A DNA stretch of 64,000 bases from DASWDH01 sp035318505 (GTDB lineage: Bacteria > Myxococcota_A > Polyangia > Polyangiales > Polyangiaceae). Positions 53,914 to 62,573 of the stretch are shown in pieces. Position 1 is the first letter of the stretch; each line of letters opens with the position of its first letter. Below the pieces are notes generated by a model. That model did not search any database. It was given only the letters and a program-made list of their open reading frames with translations, and was not told the origin of the DNA. The stretch lies in assembly GCA_035318505.1 (NCBI GenBank), contig DATHEQ010000382.1, forward strand, positions 1-64,000, written 5' to 3'. A program made the translations under genes and the position numbers.

Positions 53914-54807
53914 AATTCCGTCAACCTCAACTTGTTGGTTGCGCTCGAGGCGCTCCTCGACGAGCGCAGCGTCACACGCGCCGCCAAGCGCACGGGCGTT
54001 ACCCAGCCCGCCATGAGCAACACACTCGCACAGCTGCGCACGCTCTTCGGCGATCCTCTCTTTCGCCGCGCCGCGCACGGCCTGGAACCGACGCCGCGCG
54101 CGCTCGCGTTGGCCGAGCCGGTGCGCCAAGGTTTGCGTCTGCTCGGCACGGCTCTGGTCATGCCGTCGTTCGAGGCAGAAAGCGCGGAGCGCACCTTCGT
54201 CGTAGCGGCCAGCGATTACGTCGAGTTCGTCCTCATGCCGCCCCTCATGCGCCGCCTTTCCGAGGAGGCGCCCGGCGTGCGCATCGAGATACGACCTTGG
54301 GGCCTGCACGAAGTGCCGCCGTCGCTGGCGCGGGCCGAAGTCGACTTGATGGTCGGCTTTTACGATGAAGTGCCCCGCGGTCATCGTCAAAAGCTGCTCT
54401 TCGACGAGGAGTACACGTGCATCGTGCGAAAAGACCATCCTCGCGTGAAGAAGAAGCTCGGCCTCGAGCTCTACCTGGCGCTCGAGCACGTGCTCGTTTC
54501 GCAGCGCGCCGACAGTCCGGGTTCCGTCGACCGCGCGCTCGCCGCCAAAGGAAAGCGACGGCGCGTGGCGGCGCGCGTGTCGCATTTTCTGATGGTGCCC
54601 ATGCTCGTGGCCCGCACCGATCTGGTGGCGGCCATCAGCCGCCGCGTGGCGCAGCCACTGGCCGGCCCGCTCGGCCTCAAGATGCTGACGCCGCCGCTGT
54701 CGCTCCCGCGCGGGAGAATCGGCCAAGTGTGGCACGAGCAGATGGACGGTGACCCGGGCCAGCGCTGGTTTCGCGCGCTCATCGAAAATGTTTGCGCCGG
54801 GCTTTGA
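53887..54807 (+). CDS. LysR-family transcriptional regulator
   Basis: 306 residues from the ATG at 53887 (ATG at 53878 and GTG at 53905 also possible). N-terminal helix-turn-helix: LLVALEALLDERSVTRAAKRTGVTQPAMSNTLAQLRTLFGDPLF; then a periplasmic-binding-like effector domain (VASDYVEFVLMPPLM, EVDLMVGFYDEVPRGHR, HPRVKK). This is the NodD/NahR-like subtype in sequence style. The effector is not deducible. Divergent from the rhodanese gene, with possible LysR dyads between or across the starts, so it likely controls that gene and itself. Confidence 0.9.
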   Translation: MLDIQAVNINSVNLNLLVALEALLDERSVTRAAKRTGVTQPAMSNTLAQLRTLFGDPLFRRAAHGLEPTPRALALAEPVRQGLRLLGTALVMPSFEAESAERTFVVAASDYVEFVLMPPLMRRLSEEAPGVRIEIRPWGLHEVPPSLARAEVDLMVGFYDEVPRGHRQKLLFDEEYTCIVRKDHPRVKKKLGLELYLALEHVLVSQRADSPGSVDRALAAKGKRRRVAARVSHFLMVPMLVARTDLVAAISRRVAQPLAGPLGLKMLTPPLSLPRGRIGQVWHEQMDGDPGQRWFRALIENVCAGL

Positions 54808-54871
54808 TCCCGCCCTCACGAGCATCTGGCCGGTGCGGCCTTGGCGCGGTCCGTCGCTGGCAACGAAGGGG

Positions 54872-54912
54872 TGCTAAAAAATCAGCATACATTGCTTGCT
54901 AAATTTTTAGCA
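54872..54912. promoter_or_regulatory. Tandem operators of the BlaI-type repressor
   Basis: A perfect dyad TGCTAAA-TT-TTTAGCA at 54897-54912 and an imperfect copy TGCTAAA-AA-ATCAGCA at 54872-54887, centres 25 bp apart. They lie just upstream of the BlaI start, where such repressors autoregulate. The AT-rich composition stands out from the surrounding DNA. Confidence 0.6.
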
Positions 54913-54933
54913 TACGCTATGCCTTGCCTCACG

Positions 54934-55317
54934 ATGGTCGCCAAGCCCGAGCTCACGCGCCGCGAGCGCCAGATCATGGACATCCTATATCGACGGGGTC
55001 GCGCCACGGCCCAGGAAGTTCTGGACGGCTTGGCCGACCCGCCCAGCTACTCCGCCGTGCGCGCACTCTTGCGACTGCTCGAAGAGCGCGGGCACGCGCG
55101 CCACATCCAAGAAGGGCAAAAATACGTCTATCTTCCGGCCGTGGGCCGGAGCGACGCGCGGCGCAGCGCGCTGGCGCACGTCGTACGCACCTTCTTCGAT
55201 GGATCGGTGGAGGCCACCGTGGCGACGCTGGTCGATTCGTCGCGCGCCAAGCTGTCCCGAGCCGAGCTCGATCGATTGTCCCAGCTCATCGACAAAGCCA
55301 AAAAGGAAGGGCGTTGA
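54934..55317 (+). CDS. BlaI/MecI-family repressor
   Basis: 127 residues from the ATG at 54934, chosen because MVAKPELTRRERQIMDILY fits the family's usual N-terminus and because operators end at 54912; an in-frame ATG at 54919 is the alternative. Winged-helix motifs: ATAQEVLDGLADPPSYSAVRALLRLLEERGHARH. The C-terminal half (LAHVVRTFFDGSVEATVATLVD, RLSQLIDKAKKEGR) is the dimerisation/cleavage region. These repressors are cut by BlaR1/MecR1 proteases when beta-lactam is sensed. The next gene starts one base after this stop, so the repressor and its probable protease are co-translated. Confidence 0.9.
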   Translation: MVAKPELTRRERQIMDILYRRGRATAQEVLDGLADPPSYSAVRALLRLLEERGHARHIQEGQKYVYLPAVGRSDARRSALAHVVRTFFDGSVEATVATLVDSSRAKLSRAELDRLSQLIDKAKKEGR

Positions 55318-55318
55318 A

Positions 55319-57484
55319 ATGAACCTGCTCCCTCTGCTGCTCGATGCGCTCCGCGGCGCGCTGATCCTGGGTGTCGCGCTTGCGGCGCTGCCGCTCCTCT
55401 CGCGCGCGCCAGCGGCGATCCGGCGGGCGCTGCTCTTGGCTGCGCTCTTTGCATCCCTGGTGACGCCGTTCGTGACGCGCGCGCTCGCCGGCACGAGCGC
55501 GGTGCAAAGTGTGGCGCTGCCTTTCTTCGTGCGCGAAATTCATATCGATCCCGCGGTAGAAGCGGTTGACGCGCCGCCGGTCGTCGCGGATTCAAAAGTG
55601 GCTGCGCCGAAGCGTGCACGACTCGCGGCCGTCACGGGACGGGCACCGGTCGCTCCCTGGTCGACGCTCCTCGTCGTCGCTTGGGCCCTCGGCGCCGCCG
55701 CGGTCGTGGCGCGGCTCGGGTACGGGATTCATCGCGCTCACCTCCTCGTCGGTCGTGCACGGCGCGACGAGGTGCTCGCTTTCGATGCCGTCACCCGCGC
55801 GGTCGCGCATGAAACCGGCGTGGCCGCCGAGGTCGCCATCAGCGACGACATCGACGCGCCGGTCGTGGCCGGACTTTTTCAGCACGTGGTGCTCATGCCT
55901 CGTGCCGCCCTCGGGTGGAGCGACGAGCGATGGCGCTTCGTTCTTCTGCACGAACTGGCGCATGTCGCGCGTCGTGACTGTCTCGCCGGCGTGCTCACGC
56001 AACTCGCGTGCGCCATGCATTGGTTCGACCCTTTGGCGTGGCTGGCGCGCCAGCGACTCCGGCGTGAACGTGAGCTGGCAGCCGACGAAGACGTGCTCGC
56101 GGCGGGCAACTTGGCGAGCGATTACGCGGCGCACCTTTTGGACATAGCGACCGCCTCGCCGAAAGCGGACATGGCAGGTGCTCTCGCCATGACGGCGAGG
56201 CCGTCCGAGCTCGCCGAGCGCGTCGAAACACTCGTGACACGCGGCCGCCCCGCGCCGGCGTCGCCCGCGCTCATGCCCAGCGTTGTCGTGGCTGTGATGG
56301 CAATGGCGATGGCGGCGGCATGCGCCAACCCGCGTCCCTCTCCGCAGCCCGCCGCGTCGGGAGCGCGTGCAGCGAGCGAAACCGCGCCGATCATGGACAA
56401 CGCGGCCAAGCAGAGCGGCAAAGAAGCAGGCGAAAGAAGCGCCGCAGTGACGACCGCGGCGGTCGTTGGCGCACCGCTCGTCGAGGAGGTCGCCAAGCAC
56501 ATGAGCGTGCCGTCCTCGCGTATCGAGCTCACCATCGACCCAGCGCTGCAAGCGATCGTCGATGACGAGCTCGCGCATCTCGTCGCCGCGCATCATCCCG
56601 CCGCCGCGACGGCCATCATGCTCGATCCGATCAAAGGCGAGCTTTTGGCCATCGGCGACGCCGCTACGGCGCGGCGCGCGTTCGTGACGGGCTCGACCAT
56701 CAAGCCGTTGACGGTAGCGGCTGCGCTCGAAGCGGGCGCGGTGCGGCTCGACCAGAAGTTCGACTGCCGTCCGCGTTCGATAGGGTCGCGCACGATTCAC
56801 GACGGCAAGGAGCGGGGCATGCTCGACGTTGCCGGGATCCTCGAGGTGTCGTCCAACGTGGGGGCGTCGCAGATTTTCGAAGCTACGGGCAAAGAACGCT
56901 TTGATGAGATGTTGGCGCGTCTGCATCTGGGCGAGGCTTCCAGTGTAGAGCTGCCCAACGTGGCGCGCGGGGACGTTCCCAAGACGGCCCGACTCGATGC
57001 GTACGACGGCGCCATGATCGCTGTCGGCGAAGGGCTCACCGCGACGCCCCTGCAGATGGCCGCGCTCTACGGCGCCTTCGCCAACCGTGGCGAGTACGTC
57101 GCGCCCACCTTGGTGCGCAAGGTCACCGACGACTCGGGGCGAGCCATGCCTTCGCGCGCGGCCGCGCGCGAGCGGGTCATGCGGGTCGACACGGCGCAGA
57201 CGGTGATGCAGATGCTCGAGCGCGCCGTCTCCGGCGATCAAGCGACGGGCAAACGAGGGAGAGTGCAAGGCGTGCGCGTGGCCGGAAAAACTGGAACGGG
57301 GGGTTGGACCACGCCCGACGGAAAGGAGCATGTCTACGCGAGCTTCATCGGCATCGTTCCCGCCGACGCGCCTCGCTACGTCATCCTCGTCGGTGCGGCG
57401 GACGTGGGCGAGAATGGCTCGGGACCCGTGGTGGCGGCCCCCGCGTTCGCCAAGATCGCCGCGCGTGCGCTCGGTGCGCGTTGA
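55319..57484 (+). CDS. BlaR1-type M56 metalloprotease fused to a penicillin-binding transpeptidase
   Basis: 721 residues; AAGGAAGG before the ATG. Residues 1-340 are the BlaR1/M56 part: membrane segments near 10-28, 36-54, 112-132 and 315-335, zinc motif LLHELAHVARRD (HExxH, about 208) and ERELAADE (second zinc Glu, about 246). After a linker, residues 400-721 are a penicillin-binding transpeptidase: SxxK as GSTIKP (Ser about 459), SxN as SSN in EVSSNVGASQI (about 511) and KTGT in RVAGKTGTGG (about 659). In classical BlaR1 the C-terminal sensor is a class D beta-lactamase-like domain; here it is PBP-like and seems catalytically complete. It likely senses beta-lactams or cell-wall stress outside and cleaves the BlaI repressor inside. 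Confidence 0.88.
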   Translation: MNLLPLLLDALRGALILGVALAALPLLSRAPAAIRRALLLAALFASLVTPFVTRALAGTSAVQSVALPFFVREIHIDPAVEAVDAPPVVADSKVAAPKRARLAAVTGRAPVAPWSTLLVVAWALGAAAVVARLGYGIHRAHLLVGRARRDEVLAFDAVTRAVAHETGVAAEVAISDDIDAPVVAGLFQHVVLMPRAALGWSDERWRFVLLHELAHVARRDCLAGVLTQLACAMHWFDPLAWLARQRLRRERELAADEDVLAAGNLASDYAAHLLDIATASPKADMAGALAMTARPSELAERVETLVTRGRPAPASPALMPSVVVAVMAMAMAAACANPRPSPQPAASGARAASETAPIMDNAAKQSGKEAGERSAAVTTAAVVGAPLVEEVAKHMSVPSSRIELTIDPALQAIVDDELAHLVAAHHPAAATAIMLDPIKGELLAIGDAATARRAFVTGSTIKPLTVAAALEAGAVRLDQKFDCRPRSIGSRTIHDGKERGMLDVAGILEVSSNVGASQIFEATGKERFDEMLARLHLGEASSVELPNVARGDVPKTARLDAYDGAMIAVGEGLTATPLQMAALYGAFANRGEYVAPTLVRKVTDDSGRAMPSRAAARERVMRVDTAQTVMQMLERAVSGDQATGKRGRVQGVRVAGKTGTGGWTTPDGKEHVYASFIGIVPADAPRYVILVGAADVGENGSGPVVAAPAFAKIAARALGAR

Positions 57485-57664
57485 AAGGTCAATCGGGATG
57501 CGCGCGCGGCGTTGATCGCACTTGAATGAACAGGGCGTCGTTGGGGTCGGCGGGCAGAAACCGTAGCCAAGAGCGCGACGATCATTTCGCGCAGGCGGCG
57601 CGCCGACGAGCCGTGCTGCATGGTGTTCAAGTTAGCGCGTCGCGCGCGGGGGCGCCCCCAGCCG

Positions 57665-59509
57665 CTACTTTGTGCCGTTGAGCCGCCGCGAGAGGGCCTC
57701 CGCGGCGTTCAGCCATTCTAGCTGCGCGGCGGCGGTCGCATGCGCGCGCAGCGCCGTTTCGTAAATGCGCCCGAGCTGAGCATCGACGGGCGCGCGGGGA
57801 GCACGCACCGGGTCGATGGCGCAACCTTCGCAGCGACGGCCCTCCAGAATTTCATCGAGCTCGCCGCGAAATCGCGGCAGATCGGCGCGTAGCGTTTCTT
57901 CGCTCGGATAGACCCGGAAAAGAAGGAGGGACGGTAGGACCGCAAGATCGCCGTGAACGACGTCGTCCACGAGCTCGGGATGAATGAACACGGGCCGAAG
58001 GGATGCGTTCTGCTCGGCAAGCCAGCGAGCCGCGGAAGGGGCATCGGCGGGTGGAAGAGCGAGGGCAGGGTGGTGGCGCGAAAGCTCGCTGCGCTTCCAC
58101 GACATCCAGAGCTGGCCCGGCGTGAGCACGATCCGGTCGCCGCAGCGCTGCTCGACCTGGCACGCGTAAAGCGCCGCTTGGCTCGCCATGTCGCTCTTCA
58201 GAAGGACGAGCGCACCGTCGGGTGACGACGCGATGAGGTCGTGCGCGTAGGCAAGTCCCCGGCGATCCTCGCTGAAATCGAAGGAGGATAAATGGGCGAG
58301 CAGCGGCGCCACGGCGAGCGCAGCGAGGAGACCTGTCGTGGCATGAGCGATTCGCCGAGATAAGCGGGGAACGGCAGCGAGCCATCGCTCCAGTTGCGCC
58401 GTACCGAAGCCGACGATCACCGCGAAAGGAACATGGCTCATCGTGGTGAAACGCTCGAAGAACGCGACTCGGTACGGCGAGTGGATATCGAACGCATTGA
58501 GCGCAGCGAAGAGCGGCCCCGAGCAGAAAAGCGCGGCCAGAAGGGCGATTGACGTTCGACGCGCATGCCGCAATCCCCCCAGCGCCCCCGCGACGAAAAG
58601 GAGAACGCCCACCGTGCCAAAGCTGTCTGCCGTTCCCGCCGACCAGGCGTCGAGCCGTTCCAACAGCTGACCGTCGACAAGCCGTCGCGATGCATGCGTG
58701 ACGCCGCCGTAGTCCTGTCGCGTGACGAGCTGCCAAAGAGATGCGACATCGTGCACGTCGCCCCACGAAGGAAGGGGATGGCGCGACGCGACGACAGGGA
58801 TGAGCGCATAGAAAAAAATCGGCGGCACAACGACGCACAGGAAAGCCGATGTCAGGGCGCGGGGACGGAGCCGGACATCGCGCGCGATGCGTGCTCCGAC
58901 GAGAACGATCAATGCCGGAAACGCAAGGACCACCATCGGGTGGTGGGCGAGTGAGAGCCCCAGTACGGCGGCTGGTAATGCCCAGCGTATGTGGGGCGCG
59001 CCGTTCGCTCTTTCAGCGCTGCTGATGCGAATAGCGAACCAAAGGAGGCACGCGAAAAACAGGTCGTTCAACGGAAAGACCTCTGCGTAAAGCGACCCCA
59101 GGAAAAAGACGCGTCCAAAAGCGAGCATCGCGGCGCCGACGAGCGCTGCGGCAAGCGAGCCGGTGACGTGCTCGATGATCGCGCCCACGACGCCCGCTGT
59201 CACCGCGTGCAGGAAGGCGCTCGACAGGTGCACGCGAAACGGGAGCTCGAATCCGGGCAGCCACGTCATGACGTGCGCTAGCAGCGTGTAAAGAGGATAC
59301 CCGGGCGGATGAGGAACGCCCCCTACCGCGGCCGCCGTGATGAGCTCGGCCGAGTCGCCCATGACGGTGATGGTGCGGTAAGTTCGCGGCACGTACGCGA
59401 CGAGCGCCGCTAGTGCGATCGCGACCAACAGAAGCACCCGGTGACGGCGCGCGGCGAGCACGCCCACGATGGTAAGGGCAGCGTGCGCTGCTGTCGAAAA
59501 TGGGTGCAC
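57665..59509 (-). CDS. DUF2723 (TMEM260-like) multi-pass membrane protein
   Basis: 614 residues. About ten hydrophobic segments in the first 400 residues. The N-terminal GDSAELITAAAVGGVPHPPGYPLYTLL (about residue 51) is the family signature, with an Asp-like acidic pair in the first loop as in GT-C glycosyltransferases, followed by a soluble C-terminal half. The family (TMEM260-like) includes O-mannosyltransferases, so it may glycosylate envelope proteins (inference). Its start is only 31 bp from that of the divergent amidohydrolase gene. Confidence 0.85.
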   Translation of the reverse strand: MHPFSTAAHAALTIVGVLAARRHRVLLLVAIALAALVAYVPRTYRTITVMGDSAELITAAAVGGVPHPPGYPLYTLLAHVMTWLPGFELPFRVHLSSAFLHAVTAGVVGAIIEHVTGSLAAALVGAAMLAFGRVFFLGSLYAEVFPLNDLFFACLLWFAIRISSAERANGAPHIRWALPAAVLGLSLAHHPMVVLAFPALIVLVGARIARDVRLRPRALTSAFLCVVVPPIFFYALIPVVASRHPLPSWGDVHDVASLWQLVTRQDYGGVTHASRRLVDGQLLERLDAWSAGTADSFGTVGVLLFVAGALGGLRHARRTSIALLAALFCSGPLFAALNAFDIHSPYRVAFFERFTTMSHVPFAVIVGFGTAQLERWLAAVPRLSRRIAHATTGLLAALAVAPLLAHLSSFDFSEDRRGLAYAHDLIASSPDGALVLLKSDMASQAALYACQVEQRCGDRIVLTPGQLWMSWKRSELSRHHPALALPPADAPSAARWLAEQNASLRPVFIHPELVDDVVHGDLAVLPSLLLFRVYPSEETLRADLPRFRGELDEILEGRRCEGCAIDPVRAPRAPVDAQLGRIYETALRAHATAAAQLEWLNAAEALSRRLNGTK

Positions 59510-59540
59510 GCCTCGTCGCCGGAACGACTAGGATGCGCGC

Positions 59541-61613
59541 ATGCGAAAGAGCCTTCTACCCGTCCTCTGGCTGGCCGCCGCGTGTGGCGCCGAACCCGTG
59601 CACCCTGCGGCCCCCGTCGCGCCGGCATCGGCCCCCGCGACGGCGAGCACCCCCGCGCCCGCAGCGGTCGAGGCGAAAACGACGAAGCGCGTGGTGGTCG
59701 TCTTGTCGCGCAAGGCAGGGACGAGCGTTAGCACGGTCGCCCCGGATGGCACGGTGACGGTCACGCTCGACGTGCTCGAAAACGGACGCGGACCGCACAC
59801 CGACGCCACCGTGCGATTCGCACCGGACGGGACCATCGCGTCGCTCGAGGCACGCGGTCATCACACGATGGGCACGCCGGTCGCGGAGACATTCACGCGC
59901 GATGGAGCCCGCGCGCAATGGAAGAGCCACGAAGAAGATGGCTCGCGCGAGCTGAAAGGCAGCGCGTTCTTCGTGCCCGTTTGCGATTTGCCCGAGGCGC
60001 TCGGATGGCTGGCCAAGGCGCTCCTCGACAATGGCGGCACGTTGCCGCTTTTGCCGGGCGGCTCGGCGCACATCGAGAAGACCGTCGAAACGACGGTCCG
60101 CGCAGGCGCTGAGCAGCGCAAGGTGGCGGGCTACGTCATCACCGGCCTCGATCTCGTGCCGACGCACGTCTGGCTCAATGAAGACAAGAGCTGGTTCGGC
60201 TTCATCAACGCCTGGCAGTCCGTCGTCCCCGAGGGCTGGGAAAGCGCGATCGAGCCGCTTCTTGCCAAACAGACGGAAATCGATCGAGACCGCGATCACA
60301 AGCTCGCGCAGACGCTCGCCAAAAAGCCGGCGGCAGGTTTCGCTTTCACCAACGCGCGCGTGCTCGACGTCGAAAAAGGCCGTTACCTCGCGGATCAAAC
60401 GGTGGTCGTCGTTGGCGATACCATTCAGTCCATCGGTGCTGCCAAAGGGGCCAAGGTGCCGAAGGACGCCGAGGTGATCGACCTCGCCGGCAAAACGCTC
60501 GTTCCGGGCCTCTGGGACATGCACGCCCATCTCGGCGACGTCGACGGCGTCCTCAATATTGCTTCCGGCGTGACGACAGTGCGCGACGTGGGCAACGACC
60601 CCGACAAGCTCGACGACTACAAGAAACGGTTCGACGATGGCAGCGCGGTCGGCCCGCACGTGATTCGTTTCGGCTTCATCGAAGGGCGCGGCGACAAAGC
60701 GGCCTCGAGCAAGGTGACCGCGGAGACCGAAGCCGAAGCCAAGGCCGGCGTCGAGTCGTACGCCAAGCGCGGGTACGAGGGGATCAAGATCTACAACTCC
60801 ATGAAGCCCGAGCTCGTGCCCGTCATCGCCAAAGAGGCGCACGCGCGCAACATGATGGTCACCGGCCACATCCCGGTCCACATGCTGGCCAACGAGGCGG
60901 TGCGTGCCGGCTACGACGGGATCGAGCACATCAACATGCTCTTTCTCAATTTCTTTGCCGATCACGACACCGACACGCGCACCACCAAGCGGTTTACCCT
61001 GGTCGGGGACAAGGCAGCCAGCTTCGATCTCGGAAGCAAACCGGTCACCGATTTCATCGCCCTCCTCAAGGACCGCCATACGGTCATCGATCCGACGCTC
61101 AACGCGTTCGAGGGTCTCTTGGTGGGTGAGCAGGGCAAAGTCATTCCCGGGCTCGAGAACGTCGTCAACCGATTGCCCGTTCAGGCGCAGCGCTTCTTCT
61201 TGACCGGGGGGCTCCCCCTCGACGCCGACAAGATCAAGACGTACCGAGCGTCGTTCGACAAGTTGCTGGAGATGACGAAGCGTCTCTACGCTGCGAAGGT
61301 TCCCGTGGTGGCGGGCACGGACGCGCTCGCGGGTCTCATGCTGCACCACGAGCTCGCGTTGCTCGTTCGCGCCGGTCTCTCCCCCGCCGATGTTTTGCGG
61401 GCCGACACCATCGACGCGGCCCGCGCGATGAAGCTCGATAAAAAGAGCGGCTCGATCGCCAAAGGCAAAGTAGCGGATCTGATCGTCGTCGAGGGCGACC
61501 CCCTGGCCCACATCGAGGATCTCGCGGCCGTCGTTACGACCGTGCGCGGCGGGGTGCTGTTTCCCTCCGCGCCGCTCTACGAAGCGGCGGGCGTGCGACC
61601 TTCGTCGAAGTAG
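59541..61613 (+). CDS. Lipoprotein amidohydrolase
   Basis: 690 residues. Lipobox LAAACG (Cys about 15), an Ala/Pro-rich linker to 50, an N-terminal domain of unknown type (about 50-260), then a metal-dependent amidohydrolase: NARVLDVEKGRYLADQTVVV, the LVPGLWDMHAHLGD metal motif (HxH about 329), TTVRDVGND, a Lys/His stretch (EGIKIYNSMKP, TGHIPVH, GIEHINML) and the C-terminal SIAKGKVADLIVVEGDPL. Such exported enzymes hydrolyse C-N bonds in peptides or small amides, but the substrate is unknown. It is placed 26 bp upstream of the RarD gene on the same strand. Confidence 0.88.
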   Translation: MRKSLLPVLWLAAACGAEPVHPAAPVAPASAPATASTPAPAAVEAKTTKRVVVVLSRKAGTSVSTVAPDGTVTVTLDVLENGRGPHTDATVRFAPDGTIASLEARGHHTMGTPVAETFTRDGARAQWKSHEEDGSRELKGSAFFVPVCDLPEALGWLAKALLDNGGTLPLLPGGSAHIEKTVETTVRAGAEQRKVAGYVITGLDLVPTHVWLNEDKSWFGFINAWQSVVPEGWESAIEPLLAKQTEIDRDRDHKLAQTLAKKPAAGFAFTNARVLDVEKGRYLADQTVVVVGDTIQSIGAAKGAKVPKDAEVIDLAGKTLVPGLWDMHAHLGDVDGVLNIASGVTTVRDVGNDPDKLDDYKKRFDDGSAVGPHVIRFGFIEGRGDKAASSKVTAETEAEAKAGVESYAKRGYEGIKIYNSMKPELVPVIAKEAHARNMMVTGHIPVHMLANEAVRAGYDGIEHINMLFLNFFADHDTDTRTTKRFTLVGDKAASFDLGSKPVTDFIALLKDRHTVIDPTLNAFEGLLVGEQGKVIPGLENVVNRLPVQAQRFFLTGGLPLDADKIKTYRASFDKLLEMTKRLYAAKVPVVAGTDALAGLMLHHELALLVRAGLSPADVLRADTIDAARAMKLDKKSGSIAKGKVADLIVVEGDPLAHIEDLAAVVTTVRGGVLFPSAPLYEAAGVRPSSK

Positions 61614-61639
61614 CAGCGCCGAGACATCGCCGCGCCCTC

Positions 61640-62557
61640 GTGCAAGCTCCCTCACCTCCGGACGCGCGCCACGGCTTTGCCTATGCCTTTGCCGCTTACG
61701 CCGCATGGGGCGTATTTCCGCTCTATTTCAAGGCCCTGCACGGCATTGACGCGCCCGAGATTCTCGCCCATCGGGTGGCGTGGTCCGCCGTCTTTCTCGC
61801 CGCGCTGGTGAGCGCGCAAGGCCGCTGGAAGGAGTACGCTCGCGCTTTCCGCTCGGTGCGTAGCATCGCCATCTACGCCCTCTCTACCGCGCTCGTCACG
61901 ACGAACTGGCTTTTTTACATCTGGTCCGTCGTCACGGGGCACGTTCTCGACGCGAGCCTCGGGTATTTCATGAACCCGCTCGTCAACGTGCTTCTCGGCT
62001 TTCTTTTTTTGGGAGAGACGCTGCGGCCGCGTCAGGCGATGGCGGTGGGACTCGCGGCGCTCGGCGTCATTTTGCTCGTGCTCCGCGTGGGTCGGTTTCC
62101 TTGGGTCGCATTGTCCCTGGCGTTTTCGTTCGGAGGGTACGGTCTGGTGCGCAAAAGGGCGGCCATCGAGCCGATCACGGGGCTGCTCGTCGAAACGTCA
62201 CTCATCGCGCCGCTCGCGCTCGGGCTCATTGGCGTGCGCGCGTGGCATGGTACCGGCGCTCTTGGACGAGATGTCGGCACCACCGTGCTTTTGCTTCTCG
62301 CCGGCGTCATCACTGCCGTGCCGCTCATCTGGTTCGCGCACGGCGTTCGCAATCTGCGCCTCGCTACCATGGGACTCATTCAGTTTATGACGCCGACCCT
62401 TCAGTTTTTATTCGCCGTGCTGCTTTTTCACGAACCTTTCACGACCGCACACGGCGTCGCCTTTGGCTGCATCTGGGGTTCGCTCGCGATCTACACGGCC
62501 GACGTCTTTTGGGGGCTCCGCCATCGCGCGCGGCCAGCCGTCGTGTCGTCAAAGTAG
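61640..62557 (+). CDS. rarD: RarD-type EamA-family transporter
   Basis: 305 residues from a GTG at 61640. Ten hydrophobic helices; the opening AYAAWGVFPLYFKAL, the ILAHRVAWSAVFLA segment, SLGYFMNPLVNVLLGFLFLGE and LIQFMTPTLQFLFAVLLFHEPF are hallmarks of RarD (chloramphenicol-sensitive protein family). Inner-membrane exporter; the substrate is undefined in most species. Likely in one operon with the amidohydrolase. Confidence 0.92.
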   Translation: MQAPSPPDARHGFAYAFAAYAAWGVFPLYFKALHGIDAPEILAHRVAWSAVFLAALVSAQGRWKEYARAFRSVRSIAIYALSTALVTTNWLFYIWSVVTGHVLDASLGYFMNPLVNVLLGFLFLGETLRPRQAMAVGLAALGVILLVLRVGRFPWVALSLAFSFGGYGLVRKRAAIEPITGLLVETSLIAPLALGLIGVRAWHGTGALGRDVGTTVLLLLAGVITAVPLIWFAHGVRNLRLATMGLIQFMTPTLQFLFAVLLFHEPFTTAHGVAFGCIWGSLAIYTADVFWGLRHRARPAVVSSK

Positions 62558-62573
62558 GCGAGTCATCGCGGAT

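Noticed and set aside
55592..57331. 579-codon minus-strand frame under the BlaR1-PBP gene
   Set aside because: Shadow of the real gene; the translation is Arg/His-rich with no family features.
59556..61706. 716-codon open frame on the minus strand
   Set aside because: Antisense to the amidohydrolase; Arg/Glu/Val-rich translation without any domain. High GC keeps antisense frames open.
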